From positions 56,262,081 through 56,326,080 of the forward strand of contig OY757921.1 in assembly GCA_963585895.1 (NCBI GenBank): a stretch of DNA of 64,000 nucleotides. Reading direction: 5' to 3'. How positions within the stretch are numbered: position 1 is the stretch's first letter; each line of letters opens with the position of its first letter. This document shows, piece by piece, positions 23,651-35,440 of this stretch. The DNA is from Sepioteuthis lessoniana (lineage: Eukaryota > Mollusca > Cephalopoda > Myopsida > Loliginidae). Under the pieces are notes generated by a model. That model made no database searches, was not told the origin of the DNA, and worked only from the letters and a program-made list of their open reading frames with translations. Made by a program: the position numbers and the translations under genes.

Positions 23651-23654
23651 TTTA

Positions 23655-23812
23655 CAAAGTTTATTATTATTATTCCTTACAATTTTTTCACGCCAGCGTC
23701 AGCAGATGGTCTTTCACTGGAGTCTGAGTTACAACAAGTCTCCTCAAGTCTCCAGGACTCTTCTCAGTATTCTAGCTGATCTCAACAATGCTGTAGTTTA
23801 GATGGTCTCATG
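23655..23812 (-). repeat. 3' fragment of the restriction-like-endonuclease LINE
   Basis: The nucleotide sequence parallels 20684-20820: AGTCTCCAGGACTCTTCTCA and the following CAGTATTCTAGCTGATCTCA, again preceded by a (TTA)-rich end. A second, 5'-truncated copy of the same family. Confidence 0.85.
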
Positions 23813-24080
23813 TCTTTTAGAAAATAATAATGATTTAAACTACTCTGATGACAAAATTTGTCGGTTTCAAAGTTTATTTGGCAGCAAACATATTTTTGGC
23901 TGTTACAACATCTTTAACAAAAGTGAAGCCTTTGTTAAAGGAATCATGGCAGTCTATGTAGTGCAGATATCGTGTGTCTATTGCCAATGAAACCACTTCT
24001 CTGCTTGACTTCATAATACTTCAATATTTAACGAACGGAACGCAAATAAGAATCTATTTCACTTCTTGGTTAACCAGAAA

Positions 24081-24082
<2 letters not shown>

Positions 24083-24130
<48 letters not shown>
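24083..24130 (+). repeat. (GT)n microsatellite
   Basis: About 24 GT units. Confidence 0.95.
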
Positions 24131-24131
<1 letters not shown>

Positions 24132-24139
24132 CCATCTGC

Positions 24140-24605
24140 TATCATCTTTTATATGGGTATATTTTTCATCCGAGCGTTTACTAGTTGTTATACTAAGTTT
24201 TATTGAAAAATATGCACAAATCTATAATGACACGTTAACATAATTCGGTGCTTAGAGTCTCTAAAAAAAAATATGAAATAAGAAACTTTGACATAATTTA
24301 ATCAACTTAAATATTTGTAATGGATTCATTCATATTGAAAAGCACCTGAATACGTTTAAACTGAAAACTTAGACTTTTAATGAACTAATTTTTTTTTGTA
24401 AGACGAAACCATAAATTATGAAAGCTCAAAATTCAGAAAGACATTTTATTTATCTAATACAAATATCAGTCCAAGTTTTGCTCCAACAATTGAACTCTTA
24501 TTGATATTGTTACTACAAAATTCATCGAATGTAAGGAAAAAGAAAAAGCTTTTTTGTTTGTTTGTTTGTTTGTTTTTTCTTTGCATTACATATTTACGTG
24601 CTGAA
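24140..24605. other. Unassigned stretch
   Basis: AT-rich with a (GTTT)n run at about 24556-24575. No feature recognised. Confidence 0.5.
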
Positions 24606-24607
24606 GA

Positions 24608-24872
24608 ATGAGGCGCTCGTGTTGTAATGGTTATCGTGGTAGGAAAGGGACACAGCGACCCGAGTTCAAATCCTAGACGAGGTCGGTTGAATTGCACATA
24701 ACGCTAATACCTTTGGGAAAAGGAGGAATCCAACTATTCTCCTACCATTAATATAGTAGGGTAGCCTAGCTCTTTAACTTGGTATTGCAACTGGTCATGG
24801 AGAAAAACTCTCAATTCGCTTAAAAATTGATCTTGTGTTGAATCTTACTCATGATGGAGAGGTTAGGAAATA
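24608..24872 (+). repeat. SINE-B copy
   Basis: Head with GTTGTAATGGTTATCGT and GAGTTCAAATCCTAGACGAG, central CTAATACCTTTGGGAAAAGG, and tail TTGATCTTGTGTTGAATC. Confidence 0.85.
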
Positions 24873-25290
24873 AACACACCTGAAAAAGCTATAGAATATA
24901 TTGGTCGAAACTTTTTTGGTAACATTATCGACAATCCACAAAAAGAGTTCAAATGTCCGAATAAAATTTGAAAGATTTATTACTTTCAATAGTTATTGAC
25001 AATTTCTCGAAAAACAACATAGAAGAACATCCAAATGCCCTCAATTCACCATGTAAAAGTAGTTAGCAGTCTATTGTCACATAGTTTTTCGATAAAAGTT
25101 CAATCATCAATTGTTCTACATTTGTAGCTTTATTATGTACAAATATAACCCGACTAAATATCGATAAGGTTAAAACTTTAATCGAAAATGTAGCGATTGA
25201 TTTTCATAAGTTGGAACTGAACACACGAACGTTTCTTTATATAAACATAAATTCGTGCATGCACCTGTACTGAATGACTGGAAAGAGAAA

Positions 25291-26189
25291 TACGAGGAAT
25301 GTCTGAAAAGTAACGGGGTTGATGTCACCAAAAATTTATTTCAGTTTCTAGCACAAACTGCCCCCTTCAAAGTGATCACCCTCGAATCTAATGCGCTTTC
25401 CAATCTTTCTTTGCCACCCTTCTAAGCACTGTTCGAAGTATTCTTCAGGGATACCCCTCAGTTCCGTTGTTACGGACCTCTTGGCAGCATCCACGCCTTC
25501 AAAATGAGTCCCTTCGGTGATCGCTTTGAGCTTGGGGAAAGGAGAAAAATCACAAGGAGTGAGATCAGGTGAATGAGAAGTTTGTTCCAGTATGGTAATG
25601 TTCTTCTCGGCTTGGAAATGCCAGATGCTCAGCATATTCAGTCCCGTTACTTATCAACGTGCCTCAACCTACGGTGATAATCTTTCAAACACTGTCACCT
25701 TTTTCATGTCCAGTTGATTTGTAATCATTCAAACAGTCAACGAAAGATCACCACACACGACCTGCCTTACCTGCTTGATGCTGATCCCATTCCTGCTGGT
25801 TGAATGCCTCCAGCTCCCTGAGTCATTTTTCTCTTCTTTGCATCCTTCTTTGAATCTCTGGTGCCACTCAAAACCACGCGTGCGCAATATGGTGTAAAAT
25901 CAATACAAGTGCTTATAATGGAATTTTCCCCAAGTGGACCAAACATTTTTGTTTTATTCGTTGTTCTGTTTTCATCGTTCGTTTTCCAGAACACATAGCT
26001 GAACGATCTGAAAAAAAAAAGTGGTGTAAACAAAAGCATGTAAAAAAAAGACGCAATGATTGCGAAAAGCAAAGATTACAGTTATATACTCCCAAGATAT
26101 GTTAAGTAATAACATTACCCGCTTATCCCTTTTTCGTCCATAGCTCACACAGCACACTCAGTTCTGTTACTTTTCAGACAGACCTTGTA
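25291..26189 (-). mobile_element. Internally deleted mariner with intact terminal repeats
   Basis: The left end TACGAGGAATGTCTGAAAAG (25291-25310) and the complement of CTTTTCAGACAGACCTTGTA region (26166-26189) are inverted repeats matching at about 21 of 24 positions, ending in TA. On the minus strand the transposase opens at the ATG complement 25973-25975 (MKTEQRIKQKCLVHLGKIPL). It continues in shifted frames as ARVFEWHQRFKEGCKE and QVVCGDLSLTV...MITNQLDMKK (helix-turn-helix region). It then skips to SHSPDLTPCDF, which carries the third catalytic Asp, and TTELRGIPEEYFEQCLEGWQ. The two upstream catalytic Asp segments are deleted. Length about 0.9 kb against about 1.3 kb for the family. Confidence 0.9.
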
Positions 26190-26194
26190 TATAT

Positions 26195-26535
26195 AAGATG
26201 AATGAATGCAAGGATAGAGATGGGTAATTTGACCAAAATAGACAAGTAAAAGAGTGTGCGTATGACTTCAATCACCTGTTTTAATTTATTCTCGAATACT
26301 GTTTCTTTCGATAGATATTTAACAAAGTAACTAGACATAAAACAGGAAACGATATTTAATCAATTTTTTTCAAAAGATGACATTTTATTAACAATATCCC
26401 GACTTTGACTCTCTGTTTATAAAGTCTAACTATTATGTTTTTATTGTTTTTTATTTATCCCAATTCTACAAAAAGTAGAATCAATATTCAGTTTTTATTT
26501 TGAGACTATTGAACGAATTCCGTCAAGAAAGCCAG
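26195..26535. other. Unassigned stretch
   Basis: AT-rich, no recognised feature. Confidence 0.5.
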
Positions 26536-26539
26536 TTTA

Positions 26540-26690
26540 AATTCAGTTTTCCTTCTCCTGGATGGGTTGCCTTAACTTAAGCTAATTAATTAGATTTGCT
26601 CTACTATTTACTCATAGTTGGGATAGAACAAATGGCTTCATGCTTTTCTGAAGGGCATTAGCACGAAGAGATTCCATGTGATAATAAAAA
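26540..26690 (-). repeat. SINE-B fragment
   Basis: Complement words TTTCCTTCTCCTGGA, GGTTGCCTTAACTTAAGCTA, CTACTATTTACTCATAG and GGGCATTAGC match the SINE-B body. Confidence 0.6.
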
Positions 26691-26699
26691 TATATCATA

Positions 26700-28195
26700 A
26701 CACAAATATAAAGCACCCAGTCAGAGTCGAATTCACTACAATGTTTAACTAAGATATCTTCGTAATCTCTAATCCACGAAAAGTTCGTTTATATTTACTT
26801 CTGTAAATGATGTATTCAAGGGAAGCAGATTAACTTTTATTTTTGGATTATCACCTATGAAACTTTAATTGAATGGAAATATAACAGAAAAAAATAAATG
26901 ATTGTGAAGTGGAACCATTTTCACTGGCAAACAAATGCACTGATCATTAATACATTGCTGTTCGTTAAAAGTGAATCAAATAAAAAAAGTATTAAAGAAA
27001 CCTTCAGGTATACATTTTGATACTTAAAACAACTGGTTCTAATTTGATCCTTACACGAATATCTTTAGATTTTCTACCCTCAACAAACGCCACATTCATT
27101 TAATAGGTTCAACTTTGTCCACAGTGTAAATGTCAACTGGTGAAGGCGGTTATCATTTAAGAGGATTACCATATTTACTTATATATAGGTCGAATTTTCC
27201 TGACCTAATTAGCAAAAAATTGGTATCAACTTAAACATAAGATTAAAATTCAAACACAATGGGGCGAAGTATTACAAATATTTCGTTACCATAAATCAAA
27301 GGTTAGCTTAAAGCCAAAGTTGACTTATGTGGTTAATTTATACCCCGCGGTTGGTACCTTGATTTTGAGATTATATAGATACTGAATGTATCTATTTCTT
27401 GAAGTGTTTTGATCTGTAGTGAAATTACAGAATCGAGGGAAGTTATTCTTAGAATTGAACCTTAATATTTTATTCCATCCAACAATGAATGAAATAGAAT
27501 TGTAATTTGTATGTATAATTATTTCATAATTTTTTACAAGGGCGAGTCAAAAGTTTTGCAATATTTTCGTACGTGCAAATGCTCAAAACATCTGATCAGA
27601 TTTTTCTTTACACTTAGAACCCTAATTCTTTTAGAACCGAAGGAGCTTCTCAACCCTGATGCTCCTGGTCTTAAAAATAGTAGAAAATATAAAATGTTGT
27701 AATCAGATATTTTACAGCTTTACAGGCTGATAAATAACAGCTTACAATATTCTATATACTATTTAGAATATACTTTCAAAATAATAAATCATATATGAAA
27801 TATAAAGTTACCACATTTTATTGACAAAAGGGGTGTAGAAGTAGAGAATCCTCGGCCGAAATACAGGCCATCCGTGTTTATGTACTTCTGGTTAGCGGTA
27901 CACATACCGGTTGCTCGAGTTCAAATCTATTCTCCTTTACCAGTAAAGGTGAATGGTCTGTAATTCTTACTTGAGTTACATGAAAAATTGTTCGAAAATT
28001 GTTAATCAGACAAAAGAGAAAAATGAGAAAAAGATCAGATAAATTTGCAACTTGATTCAATTATCTATTCGATCTAGTAATGTGAAAGCTATTGTTATTT
28101 CTATTTCAAATAAACTGGAATGATTTTGCAGCCGTCAATCAGAATAGTCAACTGAAATCAACAAATGACAGGCGATGACAGAAAGGAAAATAGCA
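26700..28195. other. Unassigned stretch
   Basis: AT-rich and unique-looking. A phrase ACTTATATATAGGTCGA near 27177 resembles the core of the 122-bp quasi-tandem repeat at 29248-29700. No exon could be defined. Confidence 0.4.
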
Positions 28196-28298
28196 AAGAG
28201 GATTTGTCTGTGGATAAGTATTTTGGTAGTATGCGGTCTATCACATTGTTTCTCATACAGATAATATATCTCAAATAACGAGGTAGATCGCATACTAC

Positions 28299-28368
28299 AA
28301 TAGCATCAGTAGATGATCCAATAATGCCACTATAGAGTGGCATTATTGGATCATCTACTGATGCTATT
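28299..28368. repeat. Perfect 33-bp inverted repeat with 4-bp loop
   Basis: Arms 28299-28331 and 28336-28368 are exact reverse complements around the spacer ATAG. The left arm starts AATAGCATCAGTAGATGATC. A second, imperfect inverted pair flanks further out (AGTATGCGGTCTAT near 28229 and GTAGATCGCATACT near 28283). Confidence 0.95.
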
Positions 28369-28439
28369 TGTGTTTGCCTACCTTTTGCGAGAGCAATAGT
28401 GTTAATTATATCAAAGTTGGAATTCTAACGAACCAGCAC

Positions 28440-29245
28440 ATTTACATAAGCATTTTTTTTTTTTTTGGATTAAAATATTCAAGTGATATACTGAACCGCC
28501 AATGTGCATGTTATACATGACCTAGTTCCATTTTATTTTCAGATGTTTTAAAAAATACATATGCTAATGTCTACGCTTTACACAGTTTTACGTAACAGAA
28601 ACGCAATAGGTTAGAAATCGTCATATCTACAGTGAAACTTTGTTTGGATATGATGGTAAAATTTGAAATCTTTCCCAGATTTAATGAACTAAAAACATAA
28701 GAGCTTGGGAACTGCAGAGAAGTGAGAAAAGGCTAAAAGACAAAGGTTATACTCTCGGTGAGAAACTTTTGAGAAAGCCAGTGAGCGAACATGTGTTTTG
28801 CCTGCAATTTGGGTATCATATCGTTTTAAATATCAACATTTCAATTTTAGACACGAACAGATGGAAAAAGTACAAGGATATATTAAAAACATGTAAAGAC
28901 CTTGTTACAAAACTGAAACAGTGCTTCATGGTATATGGAATTATTTTATCATAGCTTATCACATTCAGGAATGACGATATAAAGAATATCACAGATTTTA
29001 ATGAATACGAGATTTTTCGAAGAAAACTATTTTAAACTAACCCTAAACAATAGATAAAATTTTAAAGTATTTGGTTTACAATATATGTTACATTTTAAAT
29101 CTAACAAATAGTCAAAAATACAAGTTAAAAATTCGTTTTATTTTGTCTGACTTTAAATATTAAAAAGTCTTGTTGATTTTTAATGTTAAAAATTTCCTAA
29201 CTCTAAAATAACAATTTTCTTATGAATTTTTTTCCATTCCAAAGT
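28440..29245. other. Unassigned stretch
   Basis: AT-rich. The open frame at 28769-28954 shows no family signature. Confidence 0.45.
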
Positions 29246-29247
29246 AT

Positions 29248-29700
29248 CGAATCCGACTTAACCGTATGTATCTTGTGTATAAACCGACCTTTAATTAATA
29301 ATAATAAAATCATTAATTTATGGAATTTTGCTTTTGAAGTTAAATATTGCTTCTTGTGTTTCTTATATCTGAATTTCAACCGAAAAAATATTACTTGTGT
29401 ATAGGTAAACCCTTAATTTTTGTCATGAAATCATTGATATATGGAATTGATTTTTTTAATTAATGGGCTGCTCCGAATCCTTCCTATTATGTTTATATTA
29501 CAACCACACGAAATTATTACTCGTGTATCAGTCGACATTTGATGGTAATGAAATAATTCATTCATGAATTTCATTTTATAACCCAAGGGTTGTTCCGAGT
29601 CCTTTCGATTATGTTTTAATTACTTACAAAATTAATACTCGTATATGAGTCGACTTGAACATTATTACCATAAAAAATTATGGTTTATATGTATGTTTAT
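29248..29700 (+). repeat. Degenerate tandem repeat, about 122-bp unit
   Basis: About 3.7 units start near 29248, 29352, 29474 and 29596. Shared words in order are CGAATCC(T/G), ATTATGTTTATATTAC, TTA(C)TCGTGTATNAGTCGAC, AATGAAATCATT and GGGCTGTTC. Units are diverged, so the array is old. Confidence 0.7.
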
Positions 29701-29704
29701 GCCA

Positions 29705-30475
29705 ATTCTTTGACAAAAAGCTTGATCTTGAAATACCCCCACCATACCCTGTATATAATTTATATATAAATGGTAAATAATTGAAAATGTTAGATTTTTA
29801 TTAAAACATTTTCAACAAAAATTGCGAAAGCGCTTCCAGTTGGCTACAGTATTTTTTTTAAATTGACTGTTTACAATGAAACCCTTCATGGACGGCAACA
29901 GTCTTCTAACATAGAGAATTTCCTTCTCGGTATATAAATCTGGTTTTGGAAGAGGTGGAGAATTTTCCTGAAGTCGTAACTTAAGTCGTACTTTCGCTAA
30001 ATAGAATTATAAAACACTCATTTTCATTCTATTACCGAATTCATGGAGACAAGTTAAGGTTGTTGTATGTTTTGTATTGAACTATTGGGTTATCTCTGGG
30101 CCTGTGGTTATTGAATTTCAACTACGACTTGAAGAGTTTGATGGTCGATTGTAGTCGGTCGTCAAACACAAAAGAAATATTTGAGAATAGGATTCCCCAA
30201 CAGAAATTGTATAAATCAGCGATGACATTTCCAGATACATTAAACTTTATTTCTGTAAACGGTGCAAATAACTGTCACCGCTTTCGAAGCTAATAAACCC
30301 TTTTAGAACAAGTGAAGTATACAGTGTCAAAATGGGTTTCATCTCCATTCATTTTACGAGCTACAGATTTTCAAAAATTATCCAACTTAGCATCAAATAT
30401 TCCTGAAAGAAAAAAGGAAAATCCAGAAAACTAATTTATATGCATATATCATAATAAAACAAATGACTGAACTTT
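29705..30475. other. Unassigned stretch upstream of the ITIH-like exon
   Basis: AT-rich. The open frame at 30111-30293 has no signal peptide or recognisable domain. No upstream exon or promoter could be identified here. Confidence 0.45.
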
Positions 30476-30478
30476 CGG

Positions 30479-30481
<3 letters not shown>

Positions 30482-30509
<28 letters not shown>

Positions 30510-30516
30510 AACTGCA

Positions 30517-30556
<40 letters not shown>
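30482..30556 (+). repeat. (AAAG)n and (GATA)n microsatellites
   Basis: (AAAG)n at about 30482-30509 and (GATA)n at about 30518-30556. Confidence 0.95.
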
Positions 30557-30557
<1 letters not shown>

Positions 30558-30768
30558 AAAGCAATTCGTTATATGTCACAACATTTGCAAACTCTCTAAG
30601 TAGAAACTATATTTTCTTACGTTTCTATCTTCTCTGGTAAAAGCTCATCAGACATAATCCACGAATGAAAAATCATTTAAACTTTGCTTCTTTCTTTTTA
30701 GTTATATTTTAATTGAATCAATTTGAACAACGAATATTGAGCCTGTTCCTTATCTCTTCTTTTTATAG

Positions 30769-30923
30769 GGGACGATCAAATACCTGCACATCTCATCTTT
30801 AACCGTGTACCGTTTCAGCACTGTCAAGATTTCTAGCCGCATCCAAAACGATGGAACCATTAGAGACAAACTTGTCTTTCAGGTGTCGCTGCCCAATGAT
30901 GCATTCGTCACTGGATTTTCAAT
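30769..30923 (+). CDS. ITIH-like gene, VIT-domain exon a
   Basis: ITIH proteins are secreted; the VIT domain precedes a von Willebrand A domain and in vertebrates the mature chains bind hyaluronan and bikunin. This exon reads TIKYLHISSLTVYRFS, then KISSRIQNDG, then LVFQVSLPNDAFVTGFSM. The pattern of hydrophobic strands and the LP.(D/T)AF(I/V)..F motif are diagnostic of VIT domains. The acceptor follows a pyrimidine-rich tract ending in TATAG (AG at 30767-30768). The donor GTAAGT starts at 30924. The frame leaves two bases of a codon at the end (phase 2), completed as Met by the next exon at 55601. The upstream exon with the signal peptide was not found. VWA5-type proteins also carry VIT domains, but the third exon favours ITIH. 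Confidence 0.85.
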
Positions 30924-31027
30924 GTAAGTTCACTTGATTTCAATTCAAATCGGATGAATCTAAATCTATATTCAAGCATTTCGGGAATATAGTTTAAGCC
31001 TATTTTGGTAATAGAAAGTAAATGTTG

Positions 31028-31316
31028 GTGCTTCAGAGGCGCACTTAGTGCAACGGTTATCATCATAGAAAATGGAATCGTCGACCTAAATTCAAATTCT
31101 GGACGAGGCTGTTTGCATTTCTCATCGTTTTGATTCCCTTGTGAAAAGGTATGAATCGATTTGTTGTCTTCCTATCTATGGGCAAATAGCAGAGTAAACT
31201 GGGTTCTTCAGCCTTGAATAAGCAACCAGTCTAGAAGGAAAACTCGGCTTTACTCCGCTTAAAATCAGACCTTGAGTCACATCCTGCTCATGGTGGAGGG
31301 GTTGGGTAAATACATA
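31028..31316 (+). repeat. SINE-B copy
   Basis: Head (GTGCAACGGTTATCATC, AATTCAAATTCTGGACGAGG), CTATCTATGGGCAAATAGCA, AGCAACCAGTCTAGAAGG, and tail CCTTGAGTCACATCCTGC ending GGGTAAATACATAC. Confidence 0.85.
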
Positions 31317-31465
31317 CAGTAGATTTTAATAGTAAACAAGTGAATAGACTGGAAAATTGTGATATTATTGGGTTTCTCTCAAAGTTGAAAAAATGACGAA
31401 GAATGTTGAAACGCAGTTGAGTGATCAATTGAAGTGGAGTCTTCGGAAACAAAACATATGAATTA

Positions 31466-31467
<2 letters not shown>

Positions 31468-31532
<65 letters not shown>
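31468..31532 (+). repeat. (TA)n microsatellite
   Basis: About 32 TA units. Confidence 0.95.
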
Positions 31533-31535
<3 letters not shown>

Positions 31536-31753
31536 ACTTATTTTATACTTACTCTACATCTCACTTAATCATTTTTTCACCAAAAAAGGAAGAAATATTA
31601 ATCTGAAAATTTCTTAAGAAAATTTCTGTACTCAAACTGTGTTGTGCATTAAAAAATAGAAATATAAGGAATTGACGATAGTTAAAAACGAAAGGATACT
31701 TTTCGGACAGTACAGCTCTTGGATATATGCAAACATTGAAAATATATAAACAC

Positions 31754-31945
31754 TGGTGGACGGAAAAGTTCATAGGCGTAAAAGTTCATATGATGACATC
31801 ATATTTGCTGTTTATTACTTTTTTTACCAATGGGATCCAAGTACAACATCAATAGAAAAAGTGCGTGGGCCTCAAAGGAGACTATACTAAAAATAAACCT
31901 CATTTGGTCACATTCCTTTGTCAAACTATGAACTTTTCAGAATTA
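31754..31945 (+). mobile_element. Short mariner-derived remnant
   Basis: GGAAAAGTTCATAG near the left and CTATGAACTTTTCAG near the right are inverted. Between them the + strand reads YDDII.AVYYFFYQWDPSTT, resembling the C-terminal (Y)xDVIxAVDxFF segment of mariner transposases, and the same block occurs at 60960-61145. It looks like a 3' fragment or a derived MITE. Confidence 0.55.
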
Positions 31946-31989
31946 CGAATCCTGATGTCTCGTTGTTTGCGTTCTCTTTCTTTTCTAAA

Positions 31990-32110
31990 TAATCGAGCTG
32001 AGTTCAAACCGCATTCATACTAATGCCCATGGGGAAAAGAATAGCTTCACTTTTCACTACCACTACTCCAAGCTATGCATAAATAGTCAATCAATCTTGG
32101 CGTTCGGTAA
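31990..32110 (+). repeat. SINE-B fragment
   Basis: GAGTTCAAACCGCATTCATA, CTAATGCCCATGGGGAAAAG and AAGCTATGCATAAATAGTCA match the head and central block. Confidence 0.6.
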
Positions 32111-32140
32111 GTCAGATCAGGGATTGTCCTTTACTGCTGG

Positions 32141-32232
32141 TAACATGTAAATCAGTATTGTAACATATAAATCAGTAAATCTATCATAACATGTAAATCA
32201 GTATCGTAACATGTAAATCAGTAAATTTATCG
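32141..32232 (+). repeat. Two-unit tandem, 46 bp each
   Basis: Each unit is a 20-bp then a 26-bp variant of TAACATGTAAATCAGTA. The two 46-bp units differ at only a few positions. Confidence 0.9.
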
Positions 32233-32354
32233 CCAATAACCTCCATTATCATGAAAGATGCTATGAAGACGAATGACTTGGCATCTCGACCACCTAATGT
32301 GCAATGGTAAACCTCATCATAATGATGGCAACTTTGTGAAAGATTTTTTCTAAA

Positions 32355-32575
32355 TCTCCAGCATGGCGTAGGGGCTAACTTGCTGGACAGTGACATTGTA
32401 TTAAGTGCGTTTCAACTCCAATCACGCTATTACGTTCGTTTTCGGACTAATACCCTTGAGAAAGGTATAAAATCCCTTATCTCCCCAGCTATGGGTTAGA
32501 TAGTACCACTACTATCTTTCTAAAAAAATAACTCTGCTATTAGATAAAGGTTGAAATGCCATTAAAGAAAGCGAT
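32355..32575 (+). repeat. SINE-C copy
   Basis: Head GGCGTAGGGGCTAACTTGCT, B-box-like GTTTCAACTCCAATCACGCT, central CTAATACCCTTGAGAAAGG and CAGCTATGGGTTAGATAG, and end AATGCCATTAAAGAAAGC. Confidence 0.8.
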
Positions 32576-33504
32576 ACAAAACCATAATTAGCACGTTAAT
32601 AAAAATTATTCAAATCATCAAAAATCAGAAGTCAAAAAAACTGTGTTTATCTTATTTTCCTACACTTAAATGTTTTTTTCTGCAAAGAACATTTCTTATT
32701 TGGATGCGAACCACAGAAATTAATCTTAGTTGTGTGCAAAAGTTTTCTGCATTTTTTATTCAATTCAGTTTTCAGAAAAAAAATCGGTCGGAAAATTTGC
32801 CCAATAGGACTGCAAGTTTTATCAGTTAAAAATAAGGTCACATTCAATTTTACATAACCTATTTGCCCCTTTTTCCTCGAAAATTCTTTCTGGACTCAAA
32901 GAGAAATTTAAGAATACATTTATTTTAAAAGTCTGCATATACAAATTCCTTGAAGAAAGAAGATTGCTTTCTAATTAGAGATACATCTCTTTACAGAGAT
33001 ACTTCTCTTTTAAAAAATTTTCAGTAGTTACTTATTACAGATTTTTGTACAGTTAATTACTCCAATGCACATGATATCATTTAAGTGGGCGATAATCTAT
33101 TTTAAATAGACATCACACACAAAGAAATGTGCAGATAATATTTACACCTACATGTGTTTATTTACTGATGAAAAAATATCTAGACAAAGGAGTTTGCTTG
33201 TCGTAAGGAAACATTACCCAGTTGACTTCCGGCACCAGGGATCAGTTTTCTAATTCAAGGGACTTGAATTTCAAGTAAGTTTAAGTTGCATTTGACTCAT
33301 TATATTTGTGGGCTTGTAAAATAAGTGGTGTTCAAAGGGTATAGATTCGTATAAGCACGCTCTTGCCAAAATAATTGACAACCATTGACAAAAAGGAAGT
33401 CATTCATATATAACAATTTAATCAATTTTCATAATGTTTTATCATGAAAGACCACTCTATTTGTGAGGCTTAAAATATGCTAACTGTATCCCCTGCCGAG
33501 AATA

Positions 33505-34030
33505 AAAACGCCAAAAAGGAGGTGTCCTGGGTATGAACAAAACTGCATCTGATTGTGTAGCTCCAGTTCAGGATATCTGAGGAATGTAAAGTACCCTTTA
33601 TTTGCAATTACTCCCAGGTTCACTTTGACCCGGAGCGGTAGTACCTTTAGAGTGGCATCAATAGGTTGAATAGATCCGTTTAAAAATTATTTGTATTTTA
33701 TAGGAATACCTAATACCATATAACTATAGATCATTTGTATTAAGAATAGTTAATGGAAGATATGATTGTTTACTAAGGATTATTTTTGCTAGTTACTTGA
33801 AGTCACATAACTGTGCAATCAAATGATTGAAGTAATTATTTGAAAATATAATCGCGCATGAATTATCAGTGAGATAAAAATACTCGATATCACATATCTG
33901 AGAACAAAAATCACCTAAGAAACAATTACCTCAAAATAAAAATATAAATGAACAGTGAACGCAATTCCCTACCTTCTAGGTATACAATAATGCTGGACGA
34001 GTTGACATGCCGTTAAAATCAGTCAATCAA
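33505..34030 (+). repeat. SINE-A copy, sense orientation
   Basis: 5' part GGTGTCCTGGGTATGAACAA, body TTACTCCCAGGTTCACTTTG and CGGTAGTACC, then about 270 bp of AT-rich middle that may include an insertion. The tail reads CGAGTTGACATGCCGTTAAA and ends in CAGTCAATCAATC. Confidence 0.75.
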
Positions 34031-34244
34031 TCTATTATATTTCTTCACTTTTTATGTCGGACCTAAATATCTCTTCAGAAAAACTTCCAGATCATTGGTG
34101 CTTGGAAAGAAATCAAATTTTTGTATTGAAGACACAAAAAGTTTTAATAGATCATCGTCATCATCAAAATTATCAATCAGCATCCTTTCACTGGGGCCGA
34201 CTACATACTATGCAAAGAGTTAAAACCCCATTTCAAAAATAATT

Positions 34245-34340
34245 CCTGGCTATATCACGTGGTGAGGCTCAAGTTCTAGAGACTGTGGAGTCACTTCTTT
34301 GTTAACATTACTCCTAGGTCCACTGTGACCATGACGAAAT
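34245..34340 (+). repeat. SINE-A fragment
   Basis: GGTGAGGCTCAAGTTCTAGA, GTGGAGTCACTTCTTTGTTA and ACATTACTCCTAGGTCCACT. Confidence 0.65.
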
Positions 34341-34448
34341 TCACCAAGGTTTTGTTCATCCCTGGGAAAATCGAAAGAACTACAAATGAGCAAGGGTTTT
34401 TAATAGATGACGGTTCTTTATCGATGTAGATGTTGGATTTTCCTGTGT

Positions 34449-34690
34449 AAATGTATTTACCCAACCTCTCCGCACTACCAGGATCTGACACAAGGTCAAT
34501 TTTTAGCGAGGTTTAACTGGTTTTAATTCAGATTTTCCCTCTTCTTGGGGGGGGGAATAGATGAACGCATACCTTTCCCAAAGGGCATAAGCCATTCGTG
34601 AAATGTAAAAGAACCTCGGGCAAGATTTGAACTCATGTCATCGTATCCATTTCCTACAACGATATCCATTACACTATGAGCGACTGCAGT
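34449..34690 (-). repeat. SINE-B copy
   Basis: Complement of tail (ACACAAGGTCAATTTTTAGC), central block (CATACCTTTCCCAAAGGGCA) and head (AGATTTGAACTCATG ... CATTACACTATGAGCG). Confidence 0.8.
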
Positions 34691-35274
34691 TTCCTGTGTA
34701 TATACATATGAATTAGGTTGCGAAATATTCCTTAAATTGGTTCAAGGTCAGAACCAATGGGTACCCAAGTGAGAGTTGAATTCACTTACAATGGTCTGTG
34801 ATCCTAGATTGCTTACCATTATGATACGTGAGGTACCCTATATATATGAGAAATGCATATAAGAATATGTCCGCGTGGTTATATGTGTAGGAGTCTGGGT
34901 ATGATATTAACACGTGCTTTACATTAATTGTTTTGTGTTGGTGTCTTTTCTACTTTCGAACGTGAACGTGTCAGATAAAAAAGAGATATCCGGCCAATCC
35001 AGAACGTATCGCATTATCATTATTCTGCTATTCTATTTGCTGGGAACATAAAACATGAAACTTCTAAGATAAAATTTTAAGATCAACGGAAATGTTTCAT
35101 GAAAAACGTACACACACATATGTACTACGTGTGTCTCAGTGGTGTACAATGGCTATAGTTACAGGGTGTGTTATCGTGCTGAATTTACAAGTCTGGCATA
35201 AGTACTGGTTTAAGGACTGCTAACATTAGGAACGATACCCGGGGCTAAAAATAAGCTGACTTAACCCTTGTATA

Positions 35275-35440
35275 CACGTCCTGGGTAGGACACTAAACTA
35301 CATCTGATGGTGAAGCTCCAGTAATGCAGGAGATCTGGGAAATGTGGAATACGTCTTCGTTAGCATTACTCCCAGATCCTCTCTAACCCGGAATGGTAGT
35401 ACTTTTTAGGGTTCCACCTGTTTAAAAATCATTCGTATTC
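35275..35440 (+). repeat. SINE-A copy, body only
   Basis: GTCCTGGGTAGGACACTAAA, CTGCATCTGATGGTGAAGCT, GGGAAATGTGGAATACG, CATTACTCCCAGATCC and AATGGTAGTACTTTTTAGGG. Confidence 0.8.

Noticed and set aside
30482-30556. CRISPR-like or regularly spaced repeats at the AAAG/GATA arrays
   Set aside because: Simple tetranucleotide microsatellites with no spacers, in eukaryotic DNA.
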